In this document: positions 34,840 to 45,289 of the stretch, one piece after another
Numbering within the stretch: position 1 is the first letter of the stretch
Layout: each line of letters begins with the position of its first letter
Assembly (NCBI GenBank): GCA_019054805.1
Contig: JAHQIY010000009.1
Coordinates: 3,410,001 to 3,474,000, forward strand
Length of the DNA: 64,000 nucleotides
Reading direction: 5' to 3'
From: Brachionus manjavacas
Taxonomy: Eukaryota; Rotifera; Eurotatoria; Ploima; Brachionidae
Notes under the pieces: model-generated
Database searches by the model: none
What the model was told of the DNA's origin: nothing
Seen by the model: only the letters and a program-made list of their open reading frames with translations
Position numbers and translations under genes: made by a program

Positions 34840-35560
34840 TAATAAACTTCAATTACATAATTAGATAGAAAATTTGGAATGAAGACAATTGTTTTAATTT
34901 AAGGATGCATCTAAATAACCAAAATTAAAACATTGATCAATTTTTTTGGCTGTCAGTATCGAACACAATAAATTTAGTAAAAATTACCACAAACTTATAT
35001 AAAGTAACAACAAAAATTTTATACTTTTATCTCTTTGTTTTTTTTTCCGAACATATTATTAATAAAATAATTAAATCAATGAAAATTTAAACAAAACTAT
35101 TGAATTTACAACTTTTATCAAATAAATTGCTACTAAAATCTTAAACGCTCCATATTTTTTTTAATTGACAACAAATTAAACTCTCATCCAAATAGTTAAT
35201 GGCTTGAAGTTTAAAAAAAAGTGAACATTTTTATGCAATCGTCGATCAGACCAAATCTATTGAAAGGGTATCACTCAATCCTGAAGACGAAACTCTTAAT
35301 GATGAGGAATCATTTCTATCAAAAAGTATTGCAAAAGTCTAAAAAAAGGATAAGAAGCAAGAATATTCAATTTAAACTACCTGAATTTTTCGATTATTTT
35401 TTAGGAAATGGAATCGAAAGTTCAAAACGGTGAGATAAACAGGAATTTTTGAGAGTTGAAGAGTTCATAATATTAAACAAGATGGGATTAGTCGATGTTA
35501 TTGTCGGTTCATGAATCAGCTTTGGTTTTAGAATAGATCAATTAAAATCGATGCAAATTC
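34840..35560. other. AT-rich stretch, possible upstream remnant of MULE gene
   Basis: A frame at about 35222-35338 (EHFYAIVDQTKSIE, then NPEDETLNDEESF) ends in a stop. It may belong to the MULE-type remnant downstream, but no motif proves it. Confidence 0.3.
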
Positions 35561-35570
35561 AAAGAATCAG

Positions 35571-36268
35571 AGGAGATTCATTCGAATCATCCCGTAATGA
35601 AGGCAAGAAATATTTATCGATTTTAGAATCAAAAACTTGGACAACATTGGATGAGATTTATTTATTTATTTAATTAAATAATTTAAGGGAGACCCTCAGG
35701 CTGTGTAGAATGGATCTAGTACTTCTTTTCAGCCTAACGATAAAATTTTAAATGAGATAATTAAAATTTAGATTTTCTCAGTAAAATTGAATAAAATAAA
35801 AAAAAAATTCAAATAAGTTAGTTACTGGGTAAAATTAATACAAAATTGGATGAGATGATCTCTTCGTTAAACTCAATTAGAATAGTCAAAGTCAATCGTG
35901 AAAATTGGAAACTAAGTTCGTGCACTTGTTCATACTGGCTAAAAAATTATTATTGTTGTGATTCTATAGCATGTTGTAACAGGCTTAGTAAGTATTTTTA
36001 AAATAAAAAAAAAAATTCCTTCAAATATATTTCTATTAATTTTTTTGAATTGATGAACTTCAATGATATTGGCATGGATATACCATTGAACAACAAGCCA
36101 AAGCGAGGATCAAAAACGAAAACAAGGCCATGTCTACAGCATCAACCAGCGGACTGTACTCAGAACGAAGAAAATGCCTTTCTCGAATCTGAAGAAGATT
36201 CGGATAATGAACTTGAACAAGCTCCAACATCATCTAAAAGAGACAAGCCGAATGATGCAGCTTTATAA
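35571..36268 (+). pseudogene. SWIM-finger C-terminal part of a MULE-type transposase
   Basis: Reads GKKYLSILESKTWTTLDE up to 35657, then after a 187-bp insertion continues in frame as MISSLNSIRIVKVNRENWKL then CTCSYWLKNYYCCDSI, a SWIM zinc finger (CxC...C-x-H) in which the final His is Asp. A possible GTAAGT donor at 35989 precedes the last part (36050-36268): MDIPLNNKPKRGSKTKTRPC then LQHQPADC and an acidic tail ending in TAA. The MDIP...K.KRG tail recurs in the elements at 52.6-52.8 kb. The damaged SWIM histidine and the insertion make it a pseudogene. Confidence 0.6.
35658..35844 (-). mobile_element. 187-bp short retroelement with 12-bp target duplication
   Basis: ATTGGATGAGAT flanks it at 35646-35657 and 35845-35856. 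On the minus strand it ends with AATAAATAAATAAAT next to the left duplication, as expected for a LINE or SINE 3' tail. Removing it restores the host MULE frame. The body contains AGCCTGAGGGTCTCCCTT just before the tail. No coding. Confidence 0.8.
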
Positions 36269-36269
36269 A

Positions 36270-36900
36270 TAGAGAATATTTGTAAAACTTGTAAAAACCC
36301 AATGAAGAAAATAGAGGTTTTTATTGCCCAAATGGTCGTCATAGGAATAAAAATTAAATTTTTAGTTTTATTTTTTTTATTTTTTTTTACTATAAAATTT
36401 TTTTTTATTGTGTAAATGGAGAAATTATTTTTTTTTTTGGTATTCTTACTATTTATGTTAATTTTAAATAAAAATTGACACAAAATTAATCTTATTATTT
36501 TTTAAATATTTATGGGTTTTTTATTATTTCTGTGGAATTTTTACTAAAAAAATTGTGCACAAATATTAAGAGTCAATTTTTTTTAAATTCTATATTGCTA
36601 AATTTACTTTTTTAACTGATGAAAAAATATTATATTTTAATTACCATTGATTCAGCAAATTAAAAATTAGTTTTATTCGGCTAATTTTGCTAACTCTTCT
36701 TATTTGAAACAAATTTTTGTTGTATTTTAAATTTTTTTCAAAAATGGAATTCAAAGAGAGATCTATGATAATCCCAACCTTGCCAGGAGTCTCTCAAAAT
36801 ACCCTAATCAAAATGATATATTTTTATAAGAAATAAAAAATACCTGATTTCGAAAATTATTTTAGCAGAAAAAAGAAAACAGGCCTTATGATTCAATGTA
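36270..36900. other. AT-rich stretch without recognised features
   Basis: Poly-T rich; nothing recognised. Confidence 0.4.
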
Positions 36901-38665
36901 AATTTATTCCTACTTTCACAATTTCAACAAGCACTTAGCCTAGATGACGGAAGAAATATACCTACAATTGGTGAGCGCTGCAGCAAAGATTGCAAAATTG
37001 ACCTTAAAATTTTTTCTGTTGAAAACAACCCAAAAAATATTGCGAAACTAAATGAGTAAAATGATGGTTTGCATCCATATATTTTTAAAAAATGTCAAAA
37101 GTCACTTTCAAAACAATTACAGACAATATTCACTAAGTTTTTCGCATCTGGTGAAGTACCTGATAGCTGGAAAGAGGCCAATACCTCACCAATCTTCAAG
37201 AAAGGAAAAAAAAACTGATCCTAATAACTATAAGCCAGTTTCTTTGACATCAATAGCTTCTAAAAATGAAGAGAATAATTAGAGATGTGATGATGAATCA
37301 TCTTGAAAAATATAGTCTCATCGCAAAAGAGCAACACGGATTTGTTACAAAAAGATCTTGCTTGACAAATTTACTCGAAACCATCGATAAAATAACAGAG
37401 GCTTCAAACTGTGGATTTACATCTATTCTTGTATTCATGGACTTTGCAAAAGCTTTTGACAAGGTATCACATCGGAGACTGTTAGTAAAGTTAGAGTCTA
37501 ATGGCTTTGATAAGAGACTAATAAGATGGATTAAAAATTTCTTGATTGGCAGACGTCAAAGAGTGATAATGGGAGGCTGTGCCTTAGAATGGATAGAGGT
37601 TTTAAGCGGTGTGCCCCAAGGAACTGTTCTCGCCCCCTTGCTCTTCATCGTCTTCATTAATGACTTGCCAGAGGCTATTACTGGATTGTGAAATTATTTG
37701 CTGATGACACAAAACTTGTATCTATTATTCGGAACCAAATGGATTTAACTAACCTACAAAATGACATAAATCAACTGATTGAGTGGTCAAATACATGGCA
37801 AATGGAGTTCAATGATGATTAGTGCAAATTCATGGCGTTCAATAACAAGCACTTTTCAATTAGTTTGAAAATGAAAGGGAAACCACTTAATCAAACTGAA
37901 AGAGAAAGGGACCTAGGCATCATCATTACTAGCAATCTCAAATGGAACACTCAGGTTTTTCATGCTGCCAAAAAAACGAATACTGTTCTAGCTATGTTGA
38001 AAAAAACTTTTAAATGTTGGACCCTACAGACATTTGGAAAACTATTTATTGCATTTGTAAGACCACACTTGGAATACGCCATAGCAGTGTGGAATCCTTA
38101 AAAAGGATATTGCAACGCTTGAAAGAGTTCAAAGACGAGCAACTAAACTGGTTAAAATCATAAAGGACTTACCGTACGATTGCAGACAACACTAGAGGAA
38201 AGAAGACACAGAGGTGACTTAATTGAGTACATCAAAATAAGTACTGGACTAAGTAAAGTGGACTGGCACATATACCCGAATAAGTTGATGAGCTCAATTA
38301 CAGTTGAAGAACCAGCGCGTAGTAATAAAAGTTTTTTTTGAAATTTGAAATTCAAAAACTGAAAGCGCACGTAAGCCAAGAGTGAGTTTTTTTTTCTGGG
38401 TGCGAGGTGATTTGCTTTTTGAGTGAATTTTTGCAGCGGATTGACTTGTGAGATTGCCTTTTGAGCAAGCCCAGATTTTCGTGGTTTCTTTCGATCGCTT
38501 TTCAGTTCGATCGATTTTTGATCTGGAAGTGTGTAATCTATTCTACAAGTTGAAGTTTGGAATTTTTAAAAATTGTGAGTTGTACATTTAGTTCTATTTT
38601 CATTCTTGTTTTTCATACTTAATCTTTTTTTTTTTTTTTTTTTTCCTTATTTGTAAATTTATAAA

Positions 38666-38836
38666 ATGGTAAAATCTAAATTGGAACTTATCTGTCCTAA
38701 ATGTAGACGAAATTATAAATTATCAGTCTGGTTTGAAAAACATAAAGAAAAATGTAACTCTAGTGTGCAGGCTGATAAAAATGATAAAATTAAAAAAAAA
38801 TACCGTAATGCCGTGCGTTCTAGTTCAATGCATTAA
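38666..38836 (+). CDS. 56-aa zinc-finger-like ORF
   Basis: From ATG to TAA: starts MVKSKLELICPKCRRNYKLS and has the spacing C-x2-C...H-x4-C (Cys10, Cys13, His25, Cys30), consistent with one C2HC-type zinc finger, followed by a lysine-rich tail. It lies at the start of the inserted element after a GC-richer leader and a T-rich run, in a position that suits a first ORF. It could be a short nucleic-acid-binding protein of the element or a truncated start of a longer protein. Not identified. Confidence 0.4.
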   Translation: MVKSKLELICPKCRRNYKLSVWFEKHKEKCNSSVQADKNDKIKKKYRNAVRSSSMH

Positions 38837-39122
38837 ACTTGTGGTTTCGGGAATAGATGCGGCACTAAACACGTGTTTTTCAATATTTCGTGACTTGGGT
38901 TTTAATGCAGCATCTAAAGTTAAGTTAGAAATAAAATTTGGGAATAAGTGCGGCTTCTATAACTGAAGCTCTTAAAATAATGCAGCATCAAAAGTTGAAA
39001 TTTAAGAAAGAAAAAAATATTCAATATTTTTGAATTTTTTTGAATTTTTTTTTATTTTTGATTTTTTTTTAACTTATAAAAACACAAATTTTTATTATTA
39101 AAAACAATTTTCTTGAAACAAA

Positions 39123-40003
39123 ATGAGTAAAATTGAAAATATTTCAAGCCAAATGACAAAAAAAAGAAAAAGATACTCAATGGAGTTTAAAACTAAGGTA
39201 ATAATGAAATATAAATCTTTGCAAAGTGATGAAACAAGTGAAAAAAGTATTAATCATATGAGTCGTATATCTGGTATCAAAAAATAGTTTAAAAAAAAAA
39301 TTGTTTTAAGTAGCTATATAGATGATGATCTTGAATTAAGAGAAGCTGAGAATTTTATGAATGAAAATGAAAATGATTTAGTTGAAGGACAAGATGAGGA
39401 ATGTCAAAATTTAAATGAAGAAGTTGGGTCACAACATACGGATGAAATATTGTCTGAACAAGAACATGGTAATGAGATTGAAATGCATGAAGATGGTTTG
39501 AATGATGATTATATGAATGAGGAAGAACAAGAAATAATAGATAGATTAGATAACGAACTATTACCATCAAATCAAGAATGTTTAAAAAATCTGAATCCAA
39601 ATTTACCTAAAGAAAAGAAAAAAAAAACTTGATTTTTAGTCCGGAAAAGTCGCAAATCGCGTTATCTAAATTAAGTTTAGTTATAGATAGGCCGTGTACA
39701 TCTAAATCATGCTTAAATGATGTAAATACAATTATTCCATCTAAATCACGTATTGATATCACTAAAATTGGTGTAAATGTTGTTAATTTAAAAAACAACA
39801 CAAACAAGTCTCGCAATATTGAGTCTAGTGGGAAGTCAGGTCTTAATGAAAATAAAAACGAAGAAAATGCAGTTGAAAATGAAAATAAAGAAAATCAAAG
39901 CCAAATGGATGTAAACAAACAAGAAATAGAAAATAAACCGAAATCTAAAAGAGGACGAAAACCTGGAAGAAAACCCGGATTCATATTTTTCATCATTTTT
40001 TAA
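39123..40003 (+). pseudogene. Damaged ORF: HTH-like start, acidic middle, AT-hook end
   Basis: Starts MSKIENISSQMTKKRKRYSM then EFKTKVIMKYK, which resembles the first helix of psq/CENP-B-type helix-turn-helix domains in transposases. One in-frame TAG (39285-39287) interrupts it, after which the same frame continues as a strongly acidic stretch (39357-39632). A frame change in an A run (about 39620) leads to a serine/asparagine-rich part (39629-40003) with KRGRKPGRKPG, an AT-hook-like motif. Taken together it is a roughly 290-residue DNA-binding-type protein with two defects. No catalytic domain is present. Confidence 0.5.
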
Positions 40004-40204
40004 AAGAACCAGCGCGTAGCGTTCGCGGAAGCAAACACCATCTGGAAAAGCAGTTAACTAAAAATGGCTACAGGGAACATTTTCTGTTGAATAGAGTTGT
40101 TGACAATTGGAACAATTTAACAACAGAGACTTTTACATCTAGTAGCAAAAACCTCTTCAAGAAAAGAGTAGACGATTCAGCAGCCTTCAAGGTGGGAAGG
40201 TAAT

Positions 40205-41430
40205 TAGATGCAAAAAATTATCTTTCAGTTAAAATGATTTTAACTTAATAAAAAATTAAAATAAAAAATAAATACCTGTAGAAAGCGATATGGGCGTAAA
40301 TAAGCTTATGAGCTTATAATGTGTAATATTTTTTCACATTTTAATCCATGTCAAAAATTGCTTTATAAGCTTGTTTATATTCCATTATTTTTTATTGCTT
40401 AAAATATTTTGCATAATTTTAGAAATAAAAATACTAAAAGCTCACTAAAATTTAACTCAGTATAATATCAAATTAAGTAAAGATTTTTGATATTATACTG
40501 AGTTAAATTTTATCTATTTACAAAAATAATTTTAAAAATATTTATAAACTTATTAACTCAACCATTTTACATCGGTTAGTTTGCAAGGTTTTACACACTT
40601 ATCAAAGAAATTTTACAATCAAAAATTACAAAATTGCAGTTAAATTAATTTTATTTTTATTTTTTTTGTTTAAAAAAATCTAAAAGTAAGATATTCAAAT
40701 TAAAAACTGTCATTTCCAGAATTTTATTGCTTTGGATTAGTTATAAAATTTAATTCAATTGAAATAAAAAGAAATTAAAATTTTAAAATTTATTTGTTAG
40801 TTTTTTTTCTCTAGGCCTTTTGAAATTTAATTTTTATATATTTAATCAAATAAAAGATTTTTCCTAAGTCTCTTTTTTGTTATTTAAGTTTTATATTTTT
40901 TAAAGATCAATTTTTAGAAACAAATATTTTCTTAAATTTTTAAAAAGAATTCTGTTTTTTTATTAAATCTTTTTTCGTTAAAAAGACTTTGAGTAATGAA
41001 ACTCTTTTATGTGTTACTCAAAAAATAATTAAAAAAATATTTACACTAAAATCAAGTTAAAAATTTTTTTTTTTTTTTTAAAGAACCGATAAAAGGTCTC
41101 AAAAATTTTTTGACTAGAAAAAAGAATTTCGCTAATTAATTATTCTTTTATGTGTTTTCTTACCGAGCCAAATCTATCTTCAAAAAAAATTAAGGTTAGT
41201 TTATTAGCTAAATATTTTATGAGTGAATTTATTTAAACACAAATTGTGGATAAATATCTTGTTTTATCGCACACAATTTACCTGTAAATAAACAAAAAAA
41301 TTTTCTTGTGTATATAAAATAATTAGTTATTTAGCCACAAATTGACAATATTTTTTTGTTTATTCTTTACATTGAAATCCATCAAAAAAATATAATTGAA
41401 GCTCATCAAATCAATTAATTAGGAATAAGC
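40205..41430. other. AT-rich stretch with a perfect hairpin
   Basis: No gene recognised. Contains the 27-bp stem hairpin at 40446-40512. Confidence 0.45.
40446..40512. repeat. Perfect 27-bp stem hairpin
   Basis: Arms 40446-40472 and 40486-40512 are exact reverse complements (core AACTCAGTATAATATCAAA), with a 13-nt loop. Confidence 0.9.
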
Positions 41431-41439
41431 TTGAATAAG

Positions 41440-41816
41440 AACATATAAAATATAATAAGCCAAGTGTAGATAGTTTCATTTCAAAAGAGCGTGTCGTCGA
41501 TGAAGAGCATATACAAGTAATACCTTCGAAAATTAATCCTAGTGTACTTAGTTGTGCTTTTGTGAATGAAAATAATGAAATATCTTCTTTAGTTTCAAGT
41601 TTCTTCACTAGTGATGCTCTCTTAATGTTGCAAAATACATTATCAGCATTAAGATCACATGGTCAATTAAATTCTTGCAACTCTTGTTCTTTATCTTGCG
41701 ACTCTAAGTTTATCGTTTGTAGTTCTTGTAATAATTATTTTCATTTAAAATGTGTTAAAAAAGCTTATGCTCCTAAGATTAAAAAATGGCTTTGTGCTAA
41801 TTGTAACTCTAATTAA
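41440..41816 (+). CDS. PHD-finger terminal exon or fragment
   Basis: An open frame runs from just after a TAA at about 41433 to the stop at 41814-41816. Upstream codons (KPSVDSFISKERVVDEEHIQ) show it extends beyond the GTG at 41562 and has no convincing ATG start, so it is a 3' exon or a 5'-truncated copy. The C-terminal 45 residues form a PHD-type zinc finger: CNSCSLSC, CSSCNNYFHLKC and WLCANC give the C4HC3 pattern. PHD fingers at the C-terminus occur in pogo/Tigger-type transposase proteins as well as in chromatin readers; a transposon origin is likelier given the neighbourhood. No partner exon was located. Confidence 0.5.
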
Positions 41817-42070
41817 TTAATCTAAATTTGTTAATCTTATTTTTTTATTTTTTAATATAACTTGTGTCTAAATAAATAAAAAAATTTCAAATCCACATCC
41901 ACTTTTTGTGTGTATCAATTTTTGTTTATTTATCCATAAAATGTGTGAAAATAAACGCTACCATATTTTATACTTGGATTTTTTTAATTATAAAAAAGAA
42001 ATGATTTTGAATTTGAATTTTCTTTAAAGTTTATTTCCTAAATTTATCACAATGACATAATAATTTTTTC

Positions 42071-42167
42071 GGTTTTGTGAAGTTCAGTACAAAAAAATAG
42101 AACAAAGTGTAAAAAAATTGAAAAACTTTTTTCTAAAGTTTGAAATTAATTCTGTGAATGCAGCAAA
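42071..42167. repeat. Dispersed repeat shared with 26851-26948
   Basis: Shared blocks GAAGTTC, AGAACAAAGTGTAAAAAA-like and ATTCTGTGAATGCAG in the same order and spacing. Confidence 0.45.
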
Positions 42168-42174
42168 ATTTTCA

Positions 42175-42465
42175 GAAACCGTGACCGTGTCCGCAATAAC
42201 CGGCCAACTTTTTTACGGGCGGTCATTTGGCTGGTCAGCTAGGCGGTCTAATTTTTTGACCGCCAAAATATACGGGCGGCCAATTAACCGGTCAACTTTT
42301 TGGCGGGCGATCACTAAATTTTTTGTAAAATTTAAAAAAAAAAAATTCTTAAATAACTTTTAGAATAGATAAAGAAAATTTGTTTTTTATTTTTAGACCG
42401 TTTATTTTGGCGGTCCAAAAATCTTCGCCCAATGGACCGGTTTGGTCTGACCGCATCCAACACTA
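42175..42465. repeat. GC-rich block of related CGGTC/CGGGCGG motifs
   Basis: Multiple copies of ACCGG(T/C)CAACTTTTT..CGGGCG (near 42198 and 42290), GGCGGTC/GACCGCC inverted pairs (42242-42265), and CGGTCCAAAAAT/GGACCGGTTTGGTC near 42412-42450. Strongly GC-rich against the AT background. The right end reads GTGTTGGATGCGGTC on the minus strand, which is reminiscent of hAT-type termini; this is a guess. Confidence 0.45.
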
Positions 42466-42468
42466 CTT

Positions 42469-42510
42469 GATATCTAGCTCGCTATAGAAAACAAATAAAT
42501 AATAAATAAA
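42469..42510 (+). repeat. Degenerate LINE 3'-tail
   Basis: TATCTAGCTCGCTATAGAAA then AC and AATAAATAATAAATAAA, a diverged form of the GAGC-hairpin tail. It directly abuts the inverted-repeat element starting at 42511. Confidence 0.4.
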
Positions 42511-43434
42511 TGGTTTAATTTTTTGTGTTTGAATTACAAAATGTATCCAATGTTGAAATAGCATTAAAGTTTAAATTCAATCGTTGAAAAACTGGGTCTA
42601 GTCGGTATTATCCGAAAAATTCTTGTTCTCAGGTTTTGTGAACTATTGGTTCACCCAATTTTTTTGTTCAAAATAGAATTAGACGAACAATCTTTAGATC
42701 ATGTGAAAAAATTGAATAGAGCTATTTAATAGAATGTCTAATTCTCGAAACTGATTACCTTTTCAAAAATCCCAAATACCCAAATGCACTTACTACTTAA
42801 ATTTTTGGCTTTCAGCATAAATAATAAAAATTAAAGAAAATTTGATTTAATTTTTCACCCTTCAAGTGTTTGACTTTGGGGAACAATGATTCATCTATTT
42901 CCCAAAATTTACCTACTCTGCCCAACTTAAAATTTTCTATGTAATTATTTTTTCCATCATATTTTTTATCATTACATTAGCTTTTTCAAAATAGGTGAAA
43001 AAATTTTAAATTAGGTTAATTGTTGTTAGATCTGGTGAACTAATAGATCATAAAACCATAGAACAAGAATTGTTCCAGTAACAAGTGAACCATAGTTTAC
43101 CTAAGCAACTATACCTGAAAAACTTTGTTTTCTTCTTATAAAATTTTGAATTTAGTGATAATTTACTTTAGTTTGATGCATTTTAACAAATTAATTTATG
43201 AAAATGGAAAACAGAGAGTAGATAGTTTTTTAAACAACAAATATTATCTTTAAGGATCATCATATCACAAGCCCAAAGTCAAAATTAAAAGAAAAAAAAA
43301 AAGCTTAGTTTTTCATGTTTGCAATATTAACTTAAAATTATTATTTTTGAAACTGAAAAAAATATTTGAAACATCGCACTTTTTCAATGTTATTTCAACA
43401 TTGGATACATTTTGTAATTCAAAAAATTAAACCA
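42511..43434. mobile_element. Inverted-repeat (MITE-like) element, copy 2, complete
   Basis: 924 bp with terminal inverted repeats starting TGGTTTAATTTTTTG and including ACAAAATGTATCCAATGTTG. Subterminal blocks (GGTCTAGTCGGT... and TTCTTGTTCTCAGG...) also occur inverted at the other end, so most of the element folds back on itself. No coding capacity. No clear target duplication. Confidence 0.8.
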
Positions 43435-43635
43435 ACTATAAATTAAAATATATCTAAAAATTACAAAAAAAAAACAAAAACTAACTTTATTGAAAACTTA
43501 TCCCATACTGACCCACAACTAACCAGCATCATTATAATTATATAAGAGAATTATATAAGAGAATTTCACGAGTTTTTTAAAAATGTGTCTAGTTTTTGTC
43601 CAGGAAGAATAGCTCATCCTTGGAAAAAACATGTA

Positions 43636-44446
43636 CCGTATACCCTTGCAAAGAGATGCATGCACCAAAAACCAAAACGTCTAACGCCGCGTTAATTCCT
43701 GAAAATCGAATTTAGATGCGGCATCAATAATACATGTTAGTCATTAACTTATTTTTGAAATTCAAATTTAGATGCCGGCTTAAAAATTGAAAAAAAAATT
43801 AATTAATAAATGATTAAAAATTATTTTTTTTATTAAAAACACATTTTCTAGTTTTAAGTGCGGGGCTAATTTTAAGATTTTAAAGTAATAATTAGAGGAA
43901 AAGATTGGGAAAAAAATTTAAATTAAAAATTTGGATATTAAAAAAATTAAAATGAAAGAAAGCTAAAATCTAAGCTAAAATAACGAGAAAGCGTGTATAT
44001 TTCTTATGAGTTTTAGCTTTAATACAACTGTATTTTATTTTAAAAGCATTTTAGTTTGAAAAATCTAATAAGAACATATAGATTTCTACTTTTTCCTCAA
44101 ATTTTTACTTTAAAATCTTAAAATTAGCCCCGCACTTAAAACTAGAAAATGTGTTTTTAATAAAAAAAATAATTTTTAATCATTTATTAATTAATTTTTT
44201 TTTCAATTTTTAAGCCGGCATCTAAATTTGAATTTCAAAAATAAGTTAATGACTAACATGTATTATTGATGCCGCATCTAAATTCGATTTTCAGGAATTA
44301 ACGCGGCGTTAAACACCAAAAATCTGCATTTTAATGCACGCATCAAAAGGGGGGAAAGTTTAACATGGGCGAGATGTAACGTGATGCTTGGGCTAAAACT
44401 TGAGTTTTGGTTTTTGGTGCATGCATCTCTTTGCAAGGGTATACGG
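43636..44446. mobile_element. 811-bp foldback MITE with TA target duplication
   Basis: Starts CCGTATACCCTTGCAAAGAG and ends with its exact complement, flanked by TA on each side (43634-43635 and 44447-44448). The arms (43636-43902 and 44085-44446) are near-identical over about 265 bp; the right arm has about 95 bp extra (44307-44402). No ORF. Mariner-like or PIF-like mobilisation is plausible from the TA target. Confidence 0.85.
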
Positions 44447-44449
44447 TAA

Positions 44450-45285
44450 AATAGATTTGAAAAATAAAAAGGAAAACCATAGCAAGAATAAATATGAAAA
44501 TTTGTATCTAATTTCGTTTAAGTTTATTATATTTTTACTTATTTAAATATTTTTATATCGTTTCTAGTTTTTTAATTAGTCAAACAAAAAAATACAATCA
44601 AAATTAAAAGCTTTTAAAAATATTTTTGATTTGAAAAAAAAAGTGGGGATCAGTGTTTTAGTAGGACCCTAATTTCATCTAAAAAATAGCAAAATAAAAC
44701 AATATTTTAAATAATTTTTAATTAAAAAAAATAAAATAAAAATTTTTGCAAAAAATAATTTCCAAAACAAATGGCTTAAATATTATTATAAATTTTTAAA
44801 CAGTTTTGAGGTAATTGTGTAAAATACGGGTCAAATGAGTTATTTTTTGGAATAAAAGGGCGAAATCCTATTTACCCTTTTACCCCAGGTATTCACCTTA
44901 TTAAAAATCACTAGTTTGTTATTGACAGGTGCTAAGAATTTTATCTTTGGATCCTTGAAAAGGAAGTAACAATTGATGAATAAAAAAAGTATTTTAAAAA
45001 CTAATTTCGGGACATTCAGTCATAAAAACCCTATTATTATCTTTGCATGTTGAAGAAATATTTAAAATTAAAAAAAAAAGACAACATTAATTTCCAACAA
45101 AATTAGCTCTATTTTAAAAACTATATTTAAAATTAAATGAACAAAAAAACAATCTAAAATTCAATTGTATAGATCAAGGCAAAATTAAATAAAATTTTAA
45201 ATCTTTAAACAAAAACATAAAAATTAATTTTAAAATTTAAATTAAAAAAAAGCACACGCTCATTAAAATAAATTTTTTTTAAGCC
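44450..45285. other. AT-rich stretch upstream of MCM2
   Basis: No gene recognised; contains at 44647-44669 the exact 23-bp repeat of 9840-9862. The MCM2 promoter is expected here, but no clear promoter motif is seen. Confidence 0.4.
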
Positions 45286-45289
45286 AAAA

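Larger units (their letters stand above)
38307..40019. mobile_element. 1.68-kb insertion with 16-bp target duplication
   Basis: AAGAACCAGCGCGTAG occurs at 38307-38322 and 40004-40019, directly flanking 38323-40003. The interruption falls inside a recognisable RT codon series, so it is a true insertion. A 16-bp duplication suits target-primed retrotransposition, but there is no long poly-A tail at either end. Cargo: a GC-richer leader (38380-38560), a small zinc-finger ORF (38666-38836), hairpin-type sequence with GCAGCATCTAAAG motifs (38850-39000), and a damaged HTH/AT-hook ORF (39123-40003). The element type is not recognised. Confidence 0.75.
36906..40203 (+). pseudogene. Non-LTR reverse transcriptase, split by a 1.68-kb insertion
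   Basis: RT motifs in order across shifting frames: GLHPYIFKKC and PDSWKEANTSPIFKKG (37060-37210), KRIIRDVMMNHL, EQHGFVTKRS, FMDFAKAFDKVSH, SGVPQGTVLAPLLFIVFIND (37266-37690), KLFADDTKL (about 37690-37720), then GIIITSNLKWN and FVRPHLEYAIAVWNP (37832-38100) and the RHRGDLIEYIK region. The coding is interrupted at 38323 and resumes at 40004 with RGSKHHLEKQL, NRVVDNWNNL and a stop at 40201. At least four stops or frame shifts apart from the insertion. It differs clearly in sequence from the copy at 3611-5632. Confidence 0.85.

Noticed and set aside
39355-39816. Minus-strand frames over the acidic ORF in the 1.68-kb insertion
   Set aside because: The plus strand gives a continuous frame from the HTH-like start through the acidic region; the minus frames have low-complexity histidine/leucine content expected from antisense of GAA/GAT codons.
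42118-42363. 81-aa frame in the GC-rich block
   Set aside because: The peptide repeats (GRSFGWS, GRPINRS) are translations of the CGGGCGG motif repeats and lack any known domain.
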